Positions 1 to 8,929 of a DNA stretch of 64,000 nucleotides are shown in pieces. This DNA is from Scalesia atractyloides. Its lineage: Eukaryota; Streptophyta; Magnoliopsida; Asterales; Asteraceae. Where the stretch lies: contig CAMTDV010000030.1 in the NCBI GenBank assembly GCA_947069175.1, forward strand, positions 93,367,916-93,431,915. The letters run 5' to 3'. Position 1 is the stretch's first letter; the number at the start of each line of letters is the position of its first letter. A program made the position numbers and the translations under genes. Under the pieces are notes generated by a model. It searched no databases. It saw only the letters and a program-made list of their open reading frames with translations, and was not told where the DNA came from.

Positions 1-404
1 ACAGTCCAGCGGTGGACTGTGTGCGAAGTTTATATACAAGTCCCGAGTTCGATCCTTACTACACACACACTCTGCGTAATAACATTCCTTTTTATTTATG
101 AACTAACCGGGTTAGAGTGGGTAGTTGTTAAGTATAATATAAATCAAGAATATAACCGGGTTAGACACACAGTCCAGCGGTGGACTGTGTGCAAAATAAA
201 CTACACGTCGCGCGATCGAGTCCCGTCACAAGCACCGGTTCAATGAGATTAAAACGTTTTGCAAAATAAAGGAATTTTCGGTAAATTCGAATAAGTGTAT
301 AAATATAATTAAAACTGGATTTCTAACGGATTAGTCACGTAGCTCAGTTGGTAGAGCTACGTGCGCGTGAACGGAAGGTCACCGGTTCGAATCCCGCTTG
401 GCGC
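1..404 (+). other. Three tRNA-like modules in LTR A
   Basis: Module 1 (about 1-75) and module 2 (about 160-237) start with the hairpin CAGTCCAGCGGTGGACTG in the position of a tRNA D-arm, followed 43 bases later by a B-box-like GAGTTCGATCC or GATCGAGTCC. Module 3 (about 330-404) has a textbook A box, TAGCTCAGTTGG at 340, and a B box, GGTTCGAATCC at 384, exactly 44 bases apart as in nuclear tRNA genes. Acceptor stems are not paired, so these are tRNA-like sequences and not functional tRNA genes. The same three-module series recurs in every full LTR of this window. Confidence 0.75.
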
Positions 405-949
405 AAGTATTACCGCTGACCGAACCGGTCAACGGTCAACGGTCAAACAGTAAAAAAATATTATTTTTTTTTAAATATTTATATGTTTATTTTAAATTAA
501 AAATCAATTAAAAATACTTAAAAATAACATTTTTAAGGATAGAAAATAGCCATAAACTCACAAAAATATATCTAAAATCCCATTAAAATCTTTAATAAAA
601 TCCATCCATTTAATATATTGTTCCCATTATTATTTAGGTTAGTGATTCCTCGTTGACTCGCTTCGTCTAAATCGTGCGCATCTCACCAACTCAAATCCAA
701 CGCACCCAATGTGAGTGAACCCTTCAAATTCCCCGTTTTAATCACGTTTTTGGGGTGTATAATGTGTCTTGTTCATTTACATATTATAACTAAGTTATTG
801 TGCATATATCATATCATGACATGTGTGTTAGTTGTTGCTGTTAAGTAGTTATTATTGTTTGCAAATTATTATTTCAGTACATGCAATTGCCGAGGCCGTA
901 GCTCCCCACCCATCGAGGTTGAGTTTGATCCCCATTTTATTATGCGGTT

Positions 950-1075
950 GATCAGGGCGTGCCCGCACGATCGGCTCCGTTTGATTGAGCCTTGAGCGCA
1001 CAGTTCAATTTACATTTCCAGTTCATGCAATACGATCGGCTCCGTTTGATTGAGCCTTGATCGCACAGTTCATTT
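950..1075 (+). repeat. Hairpin array in LTR A
   Basis: Two copies of a unit of about 60 bp centred on CGATCGGCTCCGTTTGATTG followed by AGCCTTGA. GGCTC pairs with GAGCC and flanking GATC with GATC. It is the same unit as in LTR B (four copies, opposite strand) and in the spacer of element D. Confidence 0.7.
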
Positions 1076-1542
1076 ATGTTAATTATTATGTGATGTTGGT
1101 ATGTTCATATATGCTATCGATTGTTAATGTATGTTATAATTGTACTGATGTTTGCCAATGTTTGATTTCATACATGTGCTCTTTTATGATTATGCACAAT
1201 ATTTTATTGATAAACTAACCATAAAATTATTATCAAATGTTTATCTATAAGGTTCACTCGCCAACTTATGTTGACCCAAAAACCTCCCATTTTTACACAT
1301 GATACAGGTGAACCAGCAGCAGCTAGGAACCCATAGGACCTGGATTAGAAGAAATAAAACGATTTAGTATTTGGATTATCATGTTTGGTTATTTTCCTTT
1401 GTAATGAATGAACATGTTTGGATGTTTGAGAAATGTAACTTTGACTTCATTTAATTATGAAACATAATAGTAAATGTCATGTGCTTGGTGATAACCCAAT
1501 TATGCCCCGACTCTTAATTCCGCTGCGGGTCGGGGTGTGACA

Positions 1543-1793
1543 TCCTGAGAAGAGCTGAGATTTCTGCTAAGAAAGAGTCTCCTGTGAATTTTCTCACGAA
1601 CCCTATGGAAGGGAGATCTACTCCGCGACCAGCGGATCTGCTCGTCTTTGGCTAGGGTAGGGGAAACATGCTTGTGTGGACCTCACGGAGGTTTTCTCTT
1701 TGGTTGGTTTAAAGGAAAACGGGTTTGTAGCTGGGCAAGCATACCTAGAAAACCAGAATCAAAGAAAGTGGATAAACACGCTAAAGCTTGCGC
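1543..1793 (+). pseudogene. Reverse-transcriptase-like ORF, C-terminal region, first half (split by element B)
   Basis: Three-frame reading gives fragments AEISAKKESPVNFLTNP, RPADLLVFG (ended by a stop), HACVDLTEVF and, after further frame changes, SKKVDKHAKACA. These match in order the C-terminal region of a plant reverse-transcriptase ORF family I recognise but cannot name exactly. The RPAD...D-L-T pattern could be a restriction-endonuclease-like motif (inference). Stops and at least two frameshifts make it non-functional. The reading frame resumes at 19387 after removal of element B and one TSD copy. The left part of the gene was displaced by LTR A. Confidence 0.6.
1789..1793. repeat. Target-site duplication of element B (left copy)
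   Basis: TGCGC, matching 19382-19386 on the other side of the element. Confidence 0.9.
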
Positions 1794-2269
1794 TGTCACA
1801 CCCCGACCCGCAGCGGAAATAAGAGTCAGGGCATAATTGGGTTATCACCAAAGCACATGACATTTACTATTATGTTTCATAATTAAATGAAATCAAAGTT
1901 ACATTTCTCAAACATCCAAACATGTTCATTCAATACAAGGGAAAATAACCAAACATAATAATCCAAATACTAAATCGTTTTATTTCTTCTAATCCAGGTC
2001 CTATGTGTTCCTAGCTGCTGCTGGTTCACCTGTATCATGTGTAAAATGAGAGGTTTTGGGTCAACATAAGTTGGCGAGTGAACCTTATAGATAAACATTT
2101 GATAATGATTTTTATGGTTAGTTTATCAATAAAATATTGTTCATAATCATAAAAGAGCACATGTAAGTAATCAAACATTGGCAAATAGCAGTTACAATTA
2201 TAACATACATTAACATTTGATAGCATACATGAATATACCAATATCATACGATAACTAACATAAATGAAC

Positions 2270-2515
2270 TGTGCGATCAAGGCTCAATCAAACGGAGCCG
2301 ATCGTATTGCATGAACTGGAAATGTAAATTGAACTGTGCGCTCAAGGCTCAATCAAACGGAGCCGAACGTATTGCATGAACTGGAAATGTAAATTGAACT
2401 GTGCACTCAAGGCTCAATCAAAAGGAGCCGAGCGTATTGCATGTATTGAAATGTAAAATGAAATGACCGATCAAGGCTCAATCAAACGGAGCCGATCGTG
2501 CGGGCACGCCAAGAT
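2270..2515 (-). repeat. Four-copy hairpin array in LTR B
   Basis: Four units of about 60-65 bp, each built on the complementary pair GGCTCAATCAAACGGAGCC read on the plus strand. Between units, sequence of the type GCATGAACTGGAAATGTAAA repeats. Copy number differs from LTR A (two), so the array expands and contracts. The same array is in the 5' LTR at about 17063-17293. Confidence 0.75.
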
Positions 2516-3049
2516 CAACCGCATAATAAAATGGGGATCAAGCTCAACCTCGATGGATGGGGAGCTGCGGCCTCGGCAATTGCATGTACTGAAATGATAA
2601 TTTGCATCCAATAATAACTACTTAACAGCAACAAACTAATACACATGTCATGATATGATGTATGCACAATAGTTTCGTTATAATATGTAAATAAACAAAG
2701 ACACATGATACACCCCAAAACGTGATTAAAACGGGGAATTTGAAAGGTTCACTCACATTGGGTGCGTTGGATTAGAGATGGTGAGATGCGCACGATTTAG
2801 ACGAGCGAGCCGACGAGGAATACTAACCTAAATAATAATGGAAAATATATTAAATGGATGGATTTTATTAAGGATTTTAATGGGATTTTTAGATATATTT
2901 TTGTGAGTTTATGGCTATTTTCTATCTTTAAAAATGTTATTTTTAAGTATTTTAAATGGATTTTTAAATTAAAATAAACAAATAAATATATAAAAAAATA
3001 TTAATTTTTTTACTGTTGACCGTTGACCGTTGACCGGTTTTGGTCAGCG

Positions 3050-3480
3050 GTAAATGCTGCGCCAAGCGAGATTCGAACCGGCGACCTTCCGTTCACGTGC
3101 ACGTAGCTCTACCAACTGAGCTACGTGACTAACCCGTTAGAAACTCAGTTTTAATTATATTTATATACTTATTCGAATTAACCGAAAATTCCTTTATTTT
3201 GCAAAAACGTTTTAATTCCATGGACCGGTGCTTGTGACAGGATTCGAACGCGCGACGTGAAGTTTATTTTGCACACAGTCCACCGCGGGACTGTGTGTCT
3301 AACCCGGTTATATTCTTGATTTATATTATACTTAACAACTACCTGTTTTAACCCGAGTTAGTTCATGTTTAAAAAGGAATGTTATTACGTAAGGCGTGTG
3401 CGTAGTAAGGATCGAACTCGGGACGTGTATATGAAATTTGCACACAGTCCACCGCTGGACTGTGTGTCTAACCCGTTTAT
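3050..3480 (-). other. Three tRNA-like modules in LTR B (3' copy)
   Basis: On the minus strand, the module with A box TAGCTCAGTTGG (reverse complement at 3112-3123) and B box GGTTCGAATCT (reverse complement at 3069-3079) has the canonical 44-base spacing. The two other modules (about 3225-3300 and 3400-3470) use the CAGTCC...GGACTG D-arm-like hairpin. In this copy one hairpin is altered (ccaccgcggga), whereas the 5' LTR has ccaccgttgga. Confidence 0.72.
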
Positions 3481-4329
3481 AATCCGGATTTTAATTACTC
3501 TTATATTCTGAAATAGCTTCATCTTCTTCGTCGGATTACACGGTCATCATAATTCAACTGGTTAAGTTTGATTTTGTGATTTACAAAGTTCTTAGACACT
3601 AACAGTAATTCAAGAGTAAGGAATGGAGAGAGTTTAAAGAACAGAATTTACCGATTGAAGATAAACGCAGAAATCCGGCGAAAGTTCGTCGGTACTGGAA
3701 ATGAACTCCGACTGTTGAACCAATTAACAGTGTGGATCGATTATTCATAAATTTAAATCACCTAAACAAGGTTTAAAAGAAGTGCAGGATATCTTACCAG
3801 ATCACAGTGGGATTCCGGCAATCTCAGGAACTTTCCGGCGAATGTAAGATTTCCGTTAAACGTTGGCTAAGATTGATTCCGATGATGGAGTTGTGTTAGA
3901 GATTGACTTATCACATGTTTTAAACAAAAAGAGCCGAAGGAATTACCGTGAGAATGTGAGTCCCGGTTTTCCGGTGATTTGCAGAAAAATTCCGGCGATC
4001 TGATTCAGAGAATCTTACGGTTCAGAAACTTGACGAAAATGAAATTGAGTGTTGTTGTGATAGTTATGAATCGTGCAAATGATCAGAACTTGAATTAAAT
4101 CAGAGTTTGATAAATTTTCGGTTTCAAATACCGGAAATGATGAAGCTTTATGTTCATTCAATTCGGACTTAATTAGAAACCGAAATACATCGGTTATAAG
4201 CTGGCCAGACGAATTCGAAATGGTTTGGCGATCGGTTTGCCGATTTCCGTTATTCAGATGGTATTAACGGTTAAATCGAGTTTGTGTATAAGATCCAAAT
4301 GTTTGCCTAGTGTTATCAGAAAACACATT

Positions 4330-4408
4330 GTGGCGGAGTGGTTTAGTGAAAGATGGTTAAGTTGTTTTGAAGGCTGGGCTGACCCGGGTTCGAGTCCCGG
4401 CAGCTACA
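4330..4408 (+). other. Antisense tRNA-like module (Leu/Ser type) in LTR B U3 region
   Basis: It lies opposite to the LTR transcription direction. TGGCGGAGTGGT (4331-4342) fits the A box of type II (Leu/Ser) tRNAs. A perfect T-arm follows: stem CCGGG/CCCGG with the 7-base loop TTCGAGT (4384-4400), containing B box GGTTCGAGTCC. A-to-B distance is 56 bases, as expected for a tRNA with a long variable region. The 3' flank CAGCTAC pairs imperfectly (6 of 7) with GTGGCGG at 4330. The identical module in the 5' LTR is at about 19119-19196. Confidence 0.6.
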
Positions 4409-4593
4409 ATTGTTTTTTATTTATTTTATTTTAACTTTTTATCAAATATAATTTTTATAGTTTAGTTTATTTATTAATTATGTAACGTTTAAACTCAAAA
4501 TAATCATAAATAATTAACAAATCCTTTATAACATGGTACAAGATTACAAAACGGAGCGGGTTTTGGAGACCCGATTTTTTTACAAATGTTACA

Positions 4594-4609
4594 GTATCCC
4601 CTACTTTTA
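4594..4609 (-). promoter_or_regulatory. Polypurine tract of element B
   Basis: On the minus strand this reads TAAAAGTAGGGGATAC immediately before the 3' LTR. It is the plus-strand DNA priming site, and the same motif precedes the 3' LTRs of C and D. Confidence 0.88.
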
Positions 4610-4627
4610 GGAATTTCGTCCCGAAAT

Positions 4628-6595
4628 TTAAACAGTTGAAGTAGTAGGAAAAAGATGCGGGTATTTTTCACGCATTGAGTCTTCACGTTCCCAAGTAAAC
4701 TCAGGTCCCCGTTTCGACTCCCAGCGTACCTTAACAATAGGAATGCGACTTCGTCGTAGACGCTTTTCTCCATAGTCCATAATCTCCACTGGTCTTTCAA
4801 TAAAATGCATGGATTCATCAATCTGAATATCTTCCAGTGGAATATGAAGATTCTCATCAGCGAGGCACTTCTTCAAGTTCGACACGTGGAATGTGGGATG
4901 AATCCTGTCGAGTTCTTCCGGTAGGTCAAGCTTGTATGCTACAGGACCTACTCTTTCGAGTATCTTGAAAGGTCCTACGTAACGTGGTGCTAGCTTTCCC
5001 TTTTGACCAAAACGAACTACTCCCTTCCACGGTGATACTTTTAAAAGCACATGATCACCAATGCTAAACTCCAAGGGCTTCCGTCGTTTATCTGCGTAAC
5101 TCTTTTGACGACTTTGAGCCGCTAGAAGATTGTTTCGGATTTGATGAATCTTATCTGTGGTTTCTTGGATCAATTCTGGACCAGTAATTTGTGCTTCCCC
5201 GATTTCGTGCCAACAAACAGGAGATCGGCACTTTCGACCATATAAAGCTTCAAAAGGTGCCATGCCGATGCTCGAATGATAGCTGTTGTTGTATGAAAAT
5301 TCAACTAACGGTAGGTGGGCGTCCCAATTTCCCTTGAAGTCTATGACACATGCCCTAAGCATGTCCTCAAGAGTTTGAATGGTGCGCTCAGACTGTCCAT
5401 CAGTTTGAGGATGATAGGCGGTACTGAGATCTAATCGAGTGCCCATAGCGGATTGTACTGCTTGCCATGTTCGTGAGGTGAAACGACCATCACGATCAGA
5501 AATAATACTTAATGGTACCCCGTGTCGGCTTACGATTTCGTTGATATAAATACGAGCAAGCTTTTCGTTCTTGAAATCTTCTCGAATAGGAATAAAGTGA
5601 GCTGATTTTGTAAGTCGGTCTATAATCACCCATATAGTGTCATACCCACTAGAAGTGCGGGGTAACCCGGTAATGAAATCCATGGTTATATTTTCCCACT
5701 TCCATACAGGTATTTCCGGTTGGACTAGAAGTCCTGAGGGTCTTTGGTGTTCAGCCTTCACCTTAGAACATGTGAGACACTTGGAAACAAAAACGGCAAT
5801 ATCTTTCATCATTCCAGGCCACCAATAGGTGTACCGTAGGTCTTGATACATCTTATCAGCTCCTGGGTGTATGGAATATCGCGATTTATGAGCTTCATGC
5901 ATGAGTGTTTTATGAAGATTGATGTGGTTAGGAATCCATATACGATCTAGGTAATACAAAATACCATCAGATTTAGTTTCAAGTTTTAGCTCGGCTCCAC
6001 AGGACATCTCTTTTTGTACATCTTCCTCTGTTATTGAAACGTGTTGAGCTTCTCGAATTTGATCCTTAATATTTGTTATAATTTGCGAATATAGAAGATG
6101 AATGGAGTTCGCATAACCCTTTCGACTAAGTGCATCAGCCACCACATTTGCTTTACCAGGGTGGTATCTGATTTCACAGTCGTAATCATTTAGGAGTTCG
6201 ACCCATCTTCGTTGCCTCATATTTAACTCTTTCTGATTGAAGATATGTTGAAGACTCTTGTGGTCAGTGTATATTTCACACTTCGTACCATAGAGATAAT
6301 GTCTCCATATCTTAAGAGCGAATACAACGGCTCCAAGTTCAAGGTCATGAGTGGTGTAGTTCTTTTCATGTGTCTTGAGTTGCCTTGAGGCATAAGCTAT
6401 GACTTTTCCTCTTTGCATGAGAACGCAACCTAATCCTTGCCCTGACGCGTCGCAATAGACTACAAAATCATCACAACCTTCAGGAAGAGTGAGGATAGGC
6501 GCATCACAAAGTTTTTGTTTAAGAGTTTGAAAAGCTTCTTCTTGCTTGGGTCCCCATACGAATGGTTTTCCCTTATGGGTTAAAGCCGTGAGTGG
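4628..6595 (-). pseudogene. Element B pol, 3' half: RNase H, integrase and chromodomain-like tail
   Basis: This part is open and undamaged up to the element D junction. In order it shows RNase H (DFVVYCDASGQGLGCVL; IYTDHKSLQHIF; NVVADALSRKG), the integrase zinc finger with an H-H-C-C layout ending CLTCSKVKAEHQ, and the integrase core with ITMDFITGLP (first D), ISDRDGRFTS (second D) and SYHSSIGMAPFEALYG (third acidic residue). A GPF/Y-type module (LAPRYVGPFKILERVG) follows, then a C-terminal segment with VKVRWES...EFTWEREDSM resembling the chromodomain of chromoviral integrases. The enzyme would insert the element cDNA, and the chromodomain could guide it to chromatin (family knowledge). Its 5' half resumes at 12864. 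The stop codon lies 35 bp from the 3' LTR, so there is no 3' untranslated spacer. Confidence 0.9.
6591..6595. repeat. Target-site duplication of element D (left copy)
   Basis: AGTGG, repeated at 12859-12863; the target lies inside the pol gene of element B. Confidence 0.9.
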
Positions 6596-7109
6596 TGTAA
6601 CATCCGTCAAAAACGGATTTACCAAACCCGCTCCGTTTATCAACCGAACAGTCAGTTAAAATTTTCGTTGCGAATTAAATGCCCAAAATAATTTTAAACG
6701 ACACGTAATCAATTATTATGCGGGGTATATCTTTAGTTTTTGAAAAACTGATAAAAATCGCAAAATAAAAATGTTTTACTCATGCCGGGTTTCGAACTCG
6801 GGTCTGTACCGGTTCAAACAAACAACTTATCACCTAGCCAAACAACCGCTCCGCCGCTTTGATTTTATGGTAATAACAGAAATCAATTAAATTAAATAAT
6901 AAAGTTAGGAAGTCAAATTCAGTAAATTGTGCCCCATTAGCAGTCGTCGGAAATCCCGACGACTTCGCCGTTTAATTACGTTTTCGCTCAATTTAACCGA
7001 AGACTTAACTCTCACAACGGTTATAACCGACGTCTGAACCCGCGACATCAGCCATAACCGCCGGAGAACGGCTGACTTCGAATTTAGACCGAATTCAGAC
7101 CCCATACAT
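6596..7109 (+). repeat. Element D 5' LTR, truncated
   Basis: It aligns without gaps to 10308-10821 of the 3' LTR, with only three differences seen. At 7109 it jumps into leader sequence (AACCGGAAGGGTACAAGTACC, equivalent to about 31850 in element C). The missing part is about 2.04 kb of LTR, including the TATA box and the sense tRNA-like modules, plus the primer-binding site and roughly 0.3 kb of leader. Because the TSD is intact, the deletion most likely happened after insertion. Confidence 0.88.
6783..6862 (-). other. Antisense tRNA-like module in D 5' LTR
   Basis: On the minus strand it shows GGCGGAGCGGTTG, an A-box-like start, and a T-arm with GAGTTCGAAACCCGG (plus-strand CCGGGTTTCGAACTCGGG at 6787-6804). 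It matches 10499-10574 of the 3' LTR and corresponds to the antisense module of elements B and C. Confidence 0.6.
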
Positions 7110-7585
7110 TAACCGGAAGGGTACAAGTACCGGTAGTCGGGACGTCCTGTCTAGGTTGGCATTCGTATAAATCCAAAATAACGGACCAGTTTGCCTACCT
7201 GGGGACTAACGATGAGAGTACGACGGACCTATTAGGCCAAAGCATGCCACACCAAACGTCGTTCGAACTAACCTCACTTTGAGATGTCACCGTGTCCATG
7301 CCTGGGCACATTCCGAATATCATACGTTACATATTTCTCGATTTTCTCCGGGTTTTAGTGTACGTAACCAGGCTAACACATGCGAACCATATGAAAAACC
7401 CGGTAATCATGGGTACGAAGGTGAAGTATGGCGGCATGCAAGGCCCAATTACGAGCAAAGCCCAAGACATCCTATGGATGTAGTAGATTTATTTTTCTAT
7501 ATTTATTTTATGAACGTTCATTCCCAAACTCGACCCACGATCCCAAAGGCATCCAACTCATACTCTTGATATGTATTCCTTGTAG
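7110..7585 (+). other. Remaining leader of element D
   Basis: Non-coding and homologous to the leader of element C (about 31850-32337) and to the minus-strand leader of B (15775-16250). Shared landmarks are GGGTACAAGTACCGGTAGTCGG, the AACGATGAGAGTACGA stretch and AGCCCAAGACATCCTATGGATG. These conserved leader blocks, downstream of the primer-binding site, are candidates for RNA packaging signals (inference). Confidence 0.7.
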
Positions 7586-8929
7586 ATGTCTTCTAGCCTC
7601 GCTCGTAGGAAAATGAGAGCAGGAAAAGCCCGTGAACGCATGGCTGCCGAAATCGCTCAGCAAATGGCGACCGTAATACCCAACATCGTAGTTCAAGTTC
7701 AACAAGCCCTTACCGCTAATTCCGTTAACCCAACCCAACAAGAAGATCAAACCACTATAAATCCTTCAGTCACTAAATGCACCTACAAACATTTCAAATC
7801 CTGCGATCCTCCAAAATACGAAGGTACTGAAGGTGTCACCGCTCTCCTCCACTGGTTCGAAGAAATGGAGAACACTTTTCTAAATTGCGATTGCCCCGAT
7901 GATCGCAAAGTGCGTTATGCCACCGGTCGTTTACTTGGAACAGCACTCACATGGTGGAATACAGAGAAGACCAAACGAGGTGTTGAAGAAACTATGACCT
8001 TGACTTGGGAAGAGTTGAAGGGAATCATGACAAGACGGTTTTGCCCAAGAAGCGAAATCAAGAAATTGGAGGATGAGTTCCATGCTTTGAAACAAAAGGA
8101 AGGCGACCACACCACATACAACAAGAGATTCCTTGAGCTAAATCAAATGGTTCCCAACTTGTTCACTCCCCTCTACCGTTTGATCGAGCACTACATTCGT
8201 GGTCTTCCATCAAAGATTCAAGACTCTGTAATAAGTACATCGCCTGCAACTTTGGAAGCAGCAATGGAGCTAGCAACCGCGCTCACCGAGAACCGAATCC
8301 GAAACAAAGATTTCAAAGAGGAGAAGAAGAAGGATAAAGCATCAACCGAAACCTCAAACTCCACCCGAACCGAATCCTCTACACCACCTATTCTTAAGAG
8401 AAAACGAGATGGGCAAATTTTCGCCGTCACCCAACGCAACCAACCAGCTTCACAAGTTGTACCTCCTCAAACTATCCCAAACGCTCAAGTAGCACCCAAC
8501 TCAACTTACCCAAATAAGAAACCTTACATTGGACCTCACCCTCAATGCAACACCTGTTTCTATCACCATCCATCTACCTTACCCTGTCGACTATGTGCGA
8601 ATTGTGGACGCTACGGTCATTTGAGCAACGTTTGCCGCACCTCTCAAAACCAAACCTCAACCCCTACTCAACCCATGATCCAAACATATCAACAACCTCA
8701 ATACCCCATGTACCCATATGTTCGAGCTTGTTTCAATTGTGGCGACCCTACCCATTTTAGAAACACGTGCCCTCGTTTGGTTAACATCATAAACGCCCAA
8801 GCTCAAGCAAACCCAGTTAACCAAGCAAATCAAACAAACCCAGCTCCACCGCCAGCAAGAGGAAGAGTTTATAACATCAACACCAATCCTGTTGAAGATA
8901 TTAACGGTCCAAACCAACCACTTAACTAG
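7586..8929 (+). CDS. gag: Gag polyprotein of element D (447 aa), intact
   Basis: Structural capsid/nucleocapsid protein forming the virus-like particle in which retrotransposon RNA is packaged. The retrotransposon-Gag core begins near residue 55 with YKHFKSCDPPKYEGTEG, followed by LLHWFEEMENTFLNCDCPDD, LTWWNTEK and the RRFCPRSEIKKLEDEFHALK segment. Two CCHC zinc knuckles follow: CANCGRYGHLSNVC (about residue 334) and CFNCGDPTHFRNTC (about residue 380). The start is preceded by tgtag, as in elements B and C. It is the only undamaged retrotransposon ORF in the window. It ends with NGPNQPLN and a stop just after the region RGRVYNINTN that in B and C runs on into protease, so gag has become a free-standing gene. 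Confidence 0.93.
   Translation: MSSSLARRKMRAGKARERMAAEIAQQMATVIPNIVVQVQQALTANSVNPTQQEDQTTINPSVTKCTYKHFKSCDPPKYEGTEGVTALLHWFEEMENTFLNCDCPDDRKVRYATGRLLGTALTWWNTEKTKRGVEETMTLTWEELKGIMTRRFCPRSEIKKLEDEFHALKQKEGDHTTYNKRFLELNQMVPNLFTPLYRLIEHYIRGLPSKIQDSVISTSPATLEAAMELATALTENRIRNKDFKEEKKKDKASTETSNSTRTESSTPPILKRKRDGQIFAVTQRNQPASQVVPPQTIPNAQVAPNSTYPNKKPYIGPHPQCNTCFYHHPSTLPCRLCANCGRYGHLSNVCRTSQNQTSTPTQPMIQTYQQPQYPMYPYVRACFNCGDPTHFRNTCPRLVNIINAQAQANPVNQANQTNPAPPPARGRVYNINTNPVEDINGPNQPLN

Larger units (their letters stand above)
1..1542 (+). mobile_element. Element A: 3'-terminal part of a Ty3/gypsy LTR (left end outside window)
   Basis: This is homologous to the element B LTRs read on the opposite strand and ends in the family terminus GGGTCGGGGTGTGACA at 1542. 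No primer-binding site follows the end (the next bases are tcctg), so it is a 3' LTR or a solo LTR, not a 5' LTR. It contains three tRNA-like modules (1-404), the family-conserved block reading CACTCGCCAACTTATG then GTTGACCC (about 1256-1275), and a short hairpin array (about 950-1075). It appears to have inserted into the reverse-transcriptase pseudogene that starts at 1543. About 1.1 kb of the LTR, including the promoter half, lies to the left of the window. Confidence 0.85.
1794..4593 (-). repeat. Element B 3' LTR (2800 bp)
   Basis: It begins TGTCACACCCCGACCC (the reverse complement of the family 3' end) and ends ...AAATGTTACA (the reverse complement of the TGTAACAT start). It carries four hairpin units (about 2270-2515), three sense tRNA-like modules (about 3050-3480) and one antisense tRNA-like module (4330-4408). 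It is nearly identical to 16585-19381, with scattered single-base differences. Confidence 0.92.

Noticed and set aside
338..404. Functional tRNA gene call for the A-box/B-box modules in the LTRs
   Set aside because: Acceptor stems do not pair and T-stems are incomplete in several modules; they recur in every LTR. Called tRNA-like, not tRNA genes.
1..1542. LTR A as the 5' LTR of an element inside the window
   Set aside because: No primer-binding site follows 1542; the next sequence is the RT-like pseudogene.
2035..2718. ORFs of 60-80 codons within LTRs (also at 9392-9629, 12175-12560, 16862-17509)
   Set aside because: They run through LTR sequence and its hairpin arrays. The repeated peptides reflect tandem repeats; no start context or family match.
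4225..4434. 69-codon plus-strand ORF in LTR B (and its copy at 19013)
   Set aside because: It overlaps the antisense tRNA-like module and is identical in both LTRs simply because the LTRs are identical; no evidence of coding.
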